In this document: in pieces, positions 1 through 8,300 of the stretch
How positions within the stretch are numbered: the stretch's first letter is position 1
How the letters are laid out: every line of letters begins with the position of its first letter
Assembly (NCBI GenBank): GCA_900756545.1
Contig: CAAEKO010000029.1
Coordinates: forward strand, 1 to 30,088
DNA: 30,088 bases
DNA from: Clostridia bacterium
Lineage (GTDB): Bacteria; Bacillota; Clostridia; UBA1381
Direction of reading: 5' to 3'
The notes under the pieces: model-generated
Databases searched by the model: none
What the model was told of the DNA's origin: nothing
Seen by the model: the letters and a program-made list of their open reading frames with translations, nothing else
Translations under genes and position numbers: made by a program

Positions 1-822
1 AGCCGAATATCGGACATTACAAATTAGACAATCTAAATCCAGTAATCATTCAGAAGTTTATTAATGATCTGGCGGAGAAAAGCCTAAATAAAAGTACAGC
101 AATCCTCATTGAAAAAGGTATTGATTACGCTTTCTCAAGCTTATGATAAAGCAATATCTCTAAACATGCTTTGTCAAAACCCGTGCAAGGATACAATTAT
201 ACCGAGCAAAGAAAAAAGGCAAGCAATTGCATTTTCAGATGAAGAACAAAAAAAATTTATAGCTTGCTGTCAAAGTCATACCGTTTTTGAAGATATGTTT
301 GTATTTGCCTTTTACACTGGTTTGAGATTAGGGGAACTGCAGGCACTATCATGGTCTGACATTAACAACGATTCGACAATAACGGTGTCAAAAAGCCTGG
401 CTGTTGTTAATGATTATGACAACTCAGACAAGAAGAATAAATTAATTATAAACACACCTAAAACGTCAAATAGCAAACGAATTGTGCCGCTAAGCAGAAA
501 AGCACTCGAAATAATTGAAGAGAGAAAGAATCAAAATGATGGCGTCTCCCCTTTTGTGTTCTGTTCCTCAAACGGGACCCCCTTATCCAAAAGAAGTGTG
601 TATCGCGCATTTAAGGCAATTTTAAATAAAGCTGGAATAGATAGTCCTGTCACTATACATTCTTTGCGTCACAGTTTCGCTGCCAGATTATTAGAAAAGG
701 GAGCGGATATTAAAACTACGTCCGAATTGTTAGGACACAAATCAATTCAAATTACATTGGATATATATAGCCATGTATCAGAAAATTTAAAAACTAAAAC
801 TATAAATCTTTTGGATGAATAA
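1..822 (+). pseudogene. Tyrosine site-specific recombinase (phage/ICE integrase), frameshifted, 5' end outside window
   Basis: The intact part is the C-terminal catalytic domain of a tyrosine recombinase, read from a TTG at 109 to a TAA at 822. It shows the first catalytic Arg in TGLRLGE, the H-x-x-R box in HSLRHSF, the following His in LLGHKS and the nucleophile Tyr in IYSHVS. Bases 3-110 encode the preceding SAM-like core-binding domain (GHYKL..., then IIQKFINDLAEK) in a different frame, and that frame stops at 144-146. The two halves join smoothly if one base near 105-115 is removed, next to an A-run. So this is probably not one functional protein, unless the shift is a sequencing error. 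Such integrases move prophages or integrative elements. No excisionase or matching attachment site was found. The TTG start at 109 is a reading-frame artefact rather than a real start. Confidence 0.85.
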
Positions 823-883
823 GTCAGCATTACCACACTACTACCGTACAAGCGTACACTTGATTATATACCGTACATAAAGC

Positions 884-919
884 AAAAACCGCTTAAACCA
901 TAGAGTTTAAGCGGTTTTA
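884..919 (+). terminator. Intrinsic terminator after integrase
   Basis: A perfect 14-bp inverted repeat (AAAACCGCTTAAAC ... GTTTAAGCGGTTTT) with a 6-base loop lies 62 bases after the integrase stop. It ends in a short T-run on both strands, so it may work in both directions. The rest of 823-1060 shows no gene. Confidence 0.85.
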
Positions 920-1060
920 TGCTGGTGCGGTTGTTCTTATAGGACTTAACCCGAAGCCCGCATAAAACCAGAGTTTTTTAACAGTCGAATAGTCACTTTA
1001 CCTCTAACCAATAAATATTTGTACCATAAAAATCACGATAATATGTCGTAATTTTTTTCG

Positions 1061-1873
1061 TCACTGACTAGGTGATTCCTCGACCGGCACAGCAAGCCTT
1101 GACACGTAGTTTTCCGCTTGAATTTTCCTGCCTGTGTACGGCGCGACAATACCAAGTGTGCGCGGATAGCTTATAGGCTTGATTCCGAGTTCGCGTATTT
1201 TTCTGCCAAATTCATTATATACTCTCGGCACATGATTGTAATTTCCATAGTATAGGCAGGAGAACGCCGTGCAGGACGGGTACACCGTTGCTTCCTTTGG
1301 CGCAGAATCCGGTTCAAGTGGTATGCAGCATACAAAGTTACACCCAACATCCAAAAATTTGTCCTCTATAAAATCGGTCCGCTTATTTATGACAAACAAA
1401 GGCTCCGAGGGAAGCGGCTTATATCCCTTTTCAACAACCTCATGGAACAGGTTATACATATCCCGGTATCTGTCATCTGTCGTAGTCCCTGTGTATTCCC
1501 GTGTATAGCAGACATATTCGGGCAAATGAACCATTTCAAAGCTGAGATGCTCCTTTTTATCAATACGGAGCTTCATTTCCTCGTATATACGTTTCATGGC
1601 GAACAATCTTTCTTCGGTCTTTTTCAGAATCTCGGCGGAGGTTCCGTCAGAGTTATAGTATAGCGCAATATCGTCATAGCTCATATCCATATGTAAAAAA
1701 CGCTTTATTTGTAAAATTTTCGTTATATTATGGTTATCATAATAGCGATAGCCTGTTTTCTGGTCAATCAGGACTGGTGTGAGCAGACCCTTTTCTTCAA
1801 GACGCAAAATCGTTGCCCTTGAAACACTGCAGCATTTAGCCGCCTGACTTATAGTAAATAAATTTTTCAACAA
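1061..1873 (-). CDS. MerR-family transcriptional regulator with C-terminal effector-binding (GyrI-like) domain
   Basis: About 270 aa. The N-terminal 70 residues form a MerR winged helix-turn-helix (FTISQAAKCCSVSRATILR, then GLL and the YRYYD signature). A coiled-coil dimer helix follows (about 75-110), then a roughly 150-residue domain resembling the BmrR/GyrI small-molecule-binding fold. Family members bind between a stretched -35 and -10 and twist the DNA to activate transcription when an effector, often a hydrophobic drug-like compound, is bound. The open frame reaches upstream to 1912, but that extra part overlaps the operator. The ATG at 1873, or the TTG codons straight after it, sits behind AGAGGTG and matches the usual family start. 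The ligand cannot be told from sequence. Confidence 0.85.
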   Translation of the reverse strand: MLKNLFTISQAAKCCSVSRATILRLEEKGLLTPVLIDQKTGYRYYDNHNITKILQIKRFLHMDMSYDDIALYYNSDGTSAEILKKTEERLFAMKRIYEEMKLRIDKKEHLSFEMVHLPEYVCYTREYTGTTTDDRYRDMYNLFHEVVEKGYKPLPSEPLFVINKRTDFIEDKFLDVGCNFVCCIPLEPDSAPKEATVYPSCTAFSCLYYGNYNHVPRVYNEFGRKIRELGIKPISYPRTLGIVAPYTGRKIQAENYVSRLAVPVEESPSQ

Positions 1874-1889
1874 CATCACCTCTAAACTC

Positions 1890-1920
1890 TTGACTTGTCC
1901 ATGGGTGAACATGATATAAT
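1890..1920 (+). promoter_or_regulatory. MerR-type promoter with 19-bp spacer and inverted repeat
   Basis: TTGACT (1890-1895) and TATAAT (1915-1920) are separated by 19 bp instead of 17. The spacer carries the imperfect palindrome TGTCCA-TGGG-TGAACA. This is the layout of promoters activated by MerR-family regulators. It points right, towards the small Cys/His-rich gene and the giant SLH protein, and overlaps the start region of the divergent merR gene, so autoregulation is also likely. Confidence 0.7.
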
Positions 1921-1928
1921 ATAATACA

Positions 1929-1957
1929 ATTATATTACAACTTTACCGTTTTTTCAA
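1929..1957 (-). promoter_or_regulatory. Promoter of the MerR gene
   Basis: Minus-strand TTGAAA and TATAAT separated by exactly 17 bp, about 55 bases upstream of the proposed merR start. It is placed back to back with the 19-bp-spacer promoter. Confidence 0.7.
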
Positions 1958-2094
1958 GTATGATTTATACGTTTATAAAAAAATGGTAACGACTTCAACA
2001 GAAAAATTCATACAGTGGAGGTGATTGGTTCAATGAATGACTGAAAGAGTATATAGGATATTAAGGAGAGATAAATAGGTTAGAAGGGAAAACC

Positions 2095-2248
2095 ATGTCA
2101 AGCTGTGAAAACAACAACATACAATTGCCCGTGCCACGGAAAATGCCGTGTGTGCGTAGCGCATCACCGTGATCATGACGAAGGTGTGCCGGGTTATTTC
2201 TTTTCAAAGAAAGCGGGAGCCACCTATGATAGAAGCATAAAAATTTAG
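2095..2248 (+). pseudogene. Small Cys/His-rich protein (DUF6485-like), probably frameshifted
   Basis: An ATG at 2095 follows a good ribosome site (GAAGGG, 6 bases away) and starts MSSCENNN, but that frame soon stops. From about 2111 the frame that opens with GTG at 2105 gives NCPCHGKCRVCVAHHRDH, then PGYFFSKKAGATYDRS, and ends at a TAG at 2246-2248. The cluster of Cys and His resembles the small zinc-ribbon-like domain proteins common in Clostridia; the family name is from memory and not certain. The parts join if one base is added near 2115. One extra base in the A-run near 2240 would also lengthen the C-terminus to 2274. This suggests a decayed gene; otherwise a GTG-started 47-aa protein with a poor ribosome site remains possible. 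Function unknown. Confidence 0.55.
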
Positions 2249-2302
2249 CAAAAGATCATGGAATTAACAAATAGTAGACAAGAAAGAGGAGGAATGTTTA
2301 AC

Positions 2303-5300
2303 ATGAGTATGGGAAAACGGTTATTGAGTTTGCTTTTGGCGTTATGTATGCTTTGGAGCGTGATGGCGACATCTGTACTTGCCGTTCCGGAGGAGACAGT
2401 GATCCCGCTTGAAGCGTCTCGGCTTTCCGCGGACAAGCTTCCCGATGGGAATATCATTTACTTTGGCAGCGCGGCAGCGTCATTGCCGGAGGAGGCGGCT
2501 GTTTACTCTGTCCCCATCTACCGGGAAGGGGATGTGAGCGGCGAGGCGGCGGTTGAAATTCATTCGATTGATATCACCGCACTCTACGGCGAGGATTATG
2601 AGCTGGTTACCGACGAGGCGGAGATTATCGGCGGAGATGAGACGATTTTAGAGCGTTATTCCCGCAATGCAGCCGCGCTCTCTGAGACCCAGGCGGCGGA
2701 AGCGGTCAAACAGGAGAACGGCGAAGCAATGGAGGACAGTGAGGAAATCGAAGCAGAGGATGGCGAAGTAGCGGAGGACAGCGAGAAAGCCGAAGCAGAG
2801 GACGGCGAAGCAACGGAGGACAGCGAGAAAGCCGAGACGGATACTGCCGGAGATGCTGCGCCCGAACCGGAAGCGGATGCTGTAAGCGAGGAACCGGATG
2901 ACGGCTATGTCAGCCTGGCGGAATTAAAGCAGCAGAAAACAGGGCTTCCCACCAGAGAGATCAAGCAGAGCGAACCCCAGAGTCTGCTGGATTCTGTCAT
3001 AGATGAAATGGTGCCGGATGTCATGAACGAGATGGAGACGTCTGCGAAGCTCAAGGTAACCTTCGCTCCTGGTGAAACGGAAAAGCTTCTGGAATTCCGC
3101 ATATTGGATGACAGAAAGGCGGAGGGTGACGAGGGCTTTTCCCTGCTTCTCACCAATCCGGAAAACGCGCAGGTCTATATGGTAACCTCTCTTGCGGTGA
3201 CCATCTGCGACGATGAACCTGCGGAGCATTCGGAGGTTTCCTTTACCAAAGCCAAATACAAATCCGAAGACGGCAAGGCGGTTGTTAAGGTGAAGCGCAA
3301 GGGCGCAGAGTATTCCGTTGCGGATATGACCATCCGAAGCGTTGAAGATACCGCCAAAGCGGGTGAAAATTACCGGGAGATTAACGAAATCGTTGCGTTT
3401 GCGCCCTATGAAACCGAAAAGGAGATTGAAATCCCGGTTGCGGGCAAAGGCGAGTTTGCGCTTGTACTCTCGGATTTTAAGGCGTGCCAAGAGGGAAAAA
3501 TAACCCGTGCGACAGTGGCAGCCAACGAGGATGAGGGCGTCCTCCTTTTAGCGGCGGATACGGAGGAGAATGCCAAGAGTTTTCAGATTACCATTGAGGG
3601 TAGAAGCTATACAGTGGAATATAACTGGGGCGATGCAAAGGGCAAGATTATGGATGAAGCCTATGAGCCGGCGCTTCAGGTTGGAGAATACTACTTCTCG
3701 TCTGATCCGGAGCATGGCGGCATTTTCAGTTATGCCCACTGGGACGGAGACAAGCCGGGCGGCACCAGGACAAGTCATTATCAGGAAGAAAGCACAACTG
3801 ATATGTCCAAAAACTTTGGTAAGCTCTACTATTACTACTGGGTTACAGGGAAAAAGGGCAAAGTATGGACGGAGACCGCAAACGCAGTCCCCGCAGTTTT
3901 TTACCGTTACGTTGCCCCCGACTGGGCGATGACCGTCGACGACTATGGCGGACAGCGCAGCCGGTTCCGTTTGGCGTCCGAAAAATCCGCAAATGCATAT
4001 GATATAGCAAGCGATTCGACAGGGAAGTTCGGCCGCACCCGTGATAAGAGTATTATCGAGATTGGCAAAGGTACATCGAAAAATTCAAACAGCACCTTTG
4101 ATATGTTCGTGTATTCCATAGACCAGGAGAAAAACAAAACGCCGAAGTCCTATCTGAACTTTTACGGCGCGGCGACGATGTTTAAGCGCTATGACGTGAG
4201 CATGGAGGCCCCCACCGGCTTGACCTATCAGACGCCGACGGGTCTGACAGAAGCCATCGAACCCTCGCAGGTGACGGTTAAATGCGGCGCGCAGATGCTA
4301 TACCAGCACGAAAGCCGTGCGATTTTCGTCAATCCTGATGCGAACGAATCCAGCCTGGTCTTCTCGGTTGGCAATTCCCATGTCAACGATCACGATGGAA
4401 AGTTCGGCTCCATCAAGGGATATAGACTTACCGTGGGTACCGGCGGGGAAAACGCCGCGACGCTGAATTATCCGGAGGATTTTATTTCCTTCTTAAACAA
4501 ACAGAAAAACAACGCGGCGGGCTGTATCGATTACAGCGCCTCCGCTGTAGAGAAAGAGATTGCCCTGATCAATCAGAGCCTGGACACCATACCTGTGGAC
4601 AGCTATTTTATCGATTGGATTGAGAACAGCCAGGTGAGTACCACAGATGACAGCGATGGTCCGGGTTACAAGCAGTTGCTAAAATTCAAGCCAATTATTG
4701 ATTATAATGAAGTTGAGGTTACCGTCCTGGAGCCCACGGGCGGGAAAGGGCATTTCAACAATCCGGCTCTTGCCCAGGGACAAACAGCGGCCTTCCATGC
4801 GGGCGACCTGCTGGATCTCTCCGCCACGGCGGAGGATGCGGTGAACGACCGTGTGATGGGCTACGAGGTCTCCACCGACGGGGGCGTGCATTTTGATACC
4901 GTTACAAGCGAAACAACTCTGTTTTTGGAGTCTTTTAAGAGTTACATGATTCGTCCAGTAATCGCCGGAAACGACAACCGCATTGAAATCCAGTTTGCCG
5001 ACAGTGAAGCGATGCGTAATCTTGAGATTGTGGATGTTATCTCGGCGGCAGAGCTGTTTGACAACGACCAATTGCGCGGCCGCACGATTTTGGACATCAA
5101 CCCCGAAGAGAAAACCGTTGAGAAGAAAATGCAGCCGGTAGTGGGAAAGGATTATTCGGTAAAGATTAGGGTGACGGGCAAACCGGCAGAGAATGGCTAC
5201 GTCTACAGGCCTGTCGTTACCGACGCCCTGACAGGCAGCTCCTACAATACGCAGATTTATTATCTCAATGCCAGAAACAGGAAGGAGGACAATATCCTTC

Positions 5301-8300
5301 GCGTTTCGGTGGAAAAGGTAAAGGAATCAGAGCTGCAAACCTGGAACATCAGCGGAGACATTGCCAGCGCCATCGCTCCCATCCGCAGCAATGGTCTTGA
5401 ATTGAAAAATCTGCCTGTGGTAAATACGACTGTGATGATGGGTAACGGACAGAACAGAGATGGTGTGGTGCTGATTGCTTCGGCCCAGACGGATGAAACC
5501 GGCGCGTATACCATCATGGATGTTACAGCCCGGGCGGGCGACCGAATTCCGCTGCTCCTGTCCAACGGGTTAACAAACGGGCAGGTAACCGAGCTTGTAC
5601 TGCCGGTTTCATCTGCGGGAAATGGGAAGAATACCGCCAATGTGGGCAGATCCCTGATCGGCTATCCTACGGGGATACCCAAGGTGATTGATATTACATA
5701 CAGCTACGATAAGTTAGCCAACAACCAAAGCAACGACAATACCCAGAACTCTGTCAATATTTATGACGATACCTTTCATATTACAGCCTATGCGGAGACG
5801 GTCGGCAGAGAGATTTCCCACGCGGTATTCACCGTCTATACGCCGCAGGGAGTTCGGACGGAATACTCAGCCTATCCCAACGATGGCGATGCCGGAAAGT
5901 TTACCGTTACCATACCAAAAATGGCGGACGAGCTGCATAAGGGTGACAGGGTTTCAGTACGGCTGGTGGATAAAGAAAAGGCGAAGTTTGACATCGGTGG
6001 GGAGAGCGGCGCCGGTTCCGCCAATATCGAATATCCCGATGTGGATACCGGTCTGGTATTCTACACCGAGAATGTGCTGAGGGTGCCGCAGTTCTATGAG
6101 GCGGAGGCAGCTCCTGCGGTGAACATCCCTGTTGTGGGCGCGGTCGGCGGAAGTGCGTCCAGCGGTCTTTTAACCTTCTCGCGAACGGATTGGGACGCGC
6201 AAAAGAGCGGCTATACCCTGGATATCAATATTTCAGGAAGTTACGCAAGTTCAGCCGCATCCTCAAAGGACAAACTGAAAGCCCTAAATAATTATAAGGC
6301 TGCGGTTCAGACAGATCAAAACAGCCAAAAAGTAGAACAGGCGGCAGCTGAAAACATCATGCTCAAGCAGGCGCTTGCAGATAATGATAAGCCAACCTTC
6401 TTATTCGATGAAACGGAGGAACAGCAATATCAGGAACTGACAGATCAGATTGCGAAAAACAACGAACTGATGGAAAGGCTTGGACCCAGTAAAGGAACCA
6501 ACAACGCCAAGGATATGCGCATGGGCATGACGAAATCGAAGTCGCTGAGTGTGAACGCCAATATCATGCTTTCACTGGAGTTTGTCTACTCGCCGGTGCA
6601 GCAGGAGTATGTGATGTGCTACTATGGAGTCACCCTGGGCGGAACCTTCACCTTTAACAAGACCTTCTATACCGCAATCTCCTTCGTGCCCTGCTTCTTT
6701 AACCTGAACGGAACCATACAGGGCAGCCTGGTACTGGGAGAAGCAAGGCCTGAGGGGAAAAAAGCTTATACGGCGGGCGAATTTGAAGGCCTTGCCGGAA
6801 ATATCGCCCAGGTTATGAACTACGGCGGTACGGATGTCGATTTCGATCTCATGTTCAAGCTGACCGGGCAGGTTGGCGTGGGTATTTGCGGAATTTTCTC
6901 GGCGCAGGGCTATGTGTCCCTGAAGCTGCAGCTTGATCTCGGACGCTATACGGGAGACCCGCATACCGGCTTCCTGTTTGGCTCTGAGGGAGGTATCAGC
7001 ATCAGCATCCTTGTCGGAACCATCAATATCAATATGTATTCCGCACAGGTCGGCTTTGGATCCCTGTCGGGGCGAACCTCTTACAGCTTTTTCGGCGGTC
7101 TGATAGACGATGACAATACCAGAGCGGCAAGGCTCATGGCACTGTCAGAAAACGAAAACGAAAAGGTTCTGTCTGTGGACGAAAACGGAAACACAGTCAC
7201 CTACCGCGACACAGATGCGGGGACGGAGGATATGTCTTCCTTCGGGCAGTACAGCGGCAGAAGGCTTCGCGCTTCGCTGGAAGCGGTTTCTAAAACGGAA
7301 CTCCTATCCCCGGCGGCGGAACGCACAAATCCGAAGCTTACGCAGCTGAAGGACGGCAAAAAATTCTTAACCTTCCTTGGCAATGGAGGAGACGGTCATC
7401 AGGCGCTGTTCTATTCGGTATTTGACGGCGGGCAATGGAGTGAACCCCTTCAGGTAGCAGACGATGGAACGGCGGACGGTATGCCGGACGTGCTGAACAT
7501 GGGAAGCAAGGTTATCATCGCCTGGGTGGATGCAAACAGATCCTTCACCGATGCCGATACCGCTGTGGATAAGCTCAAAACGATGGGAATTTCTACTGCA
7601 ACTTACGATGTCAATACAAACGAAATGTCGCAGGAGAGGACGCTGGTTGCCGACGCCTACTGCAACCTGGCGCCGCAGCTCTCTGCAGCGGGCAATACCA
7701 TCTATTGCAGCTATATGAAGCGGGATTTACATGATGTTGAGAATGAGGAAGAGCTGCTTGACATGGAGGGGATTTACTCCACCATGGCATATGTGAAATA
7801 TCAGATAGACAGCGCCGAGCTGACAGAAGAGGAAACATATGTGACGCTTTTGCATCCGTCTATTGAAGACCCGCTGGTGTTTGATTACCACATGGAAAGC
7901 GTGGAGGCAGGCGGCGATACGTATATGGTTTCGGCATATACTATTGACGAGGACGAAAATTTGCAGACAGGCGAAGACAGGAGTATGTGGCTGCAGTTGT
8001 CGAGACTGAACGGTGATTCGGTACAAGACTATTACCCCATGCAGGTGGAAAACGAGGGCAGCGCATCTAGCTCTCCGCAGCTTTCAAAGCTGAATGGTAA
8101 GCTGTATCTGACGTATATCACGGGCGGCGACACCTTTAAGCTGCTGGATGTCAGCAATTTGCTGGACAGCCTCTTTGTTGTAAAGGAAAAGGAAGAATCG
8201 ACAACGGGGGATGAGACTCCGGAGCCTGCCGATGTCAGCGTATACAGGAATGCGAACAAAGACGATCCGGACTGGTACAAGAAGACGGCGGCTGAGCTCA

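Noticed and set aside
920..1000. Attachment-site-like stretch (GGACTTAACCCGAAGCCCGC) after the integrase terminator
   Set aside because: It looks slightly like a tRNA T-arm end, but no cloverleaf and no second copy in the window could be found.
2258..2302. Upstream start for the giant SLH protein
   Set aside because: The ATG at 2258 has no ribosome site and would put 15 residues, encoded by the AGGAGG region, before a normal signal peptide; the ATG at 2303 fits better.
2720..2845. Evenly spaced repeats taken as a CRISPR array
   Set aside because: The 42-bp units are tandem and in frame within a coding region, with no spacers between them and no cas genes nearby.
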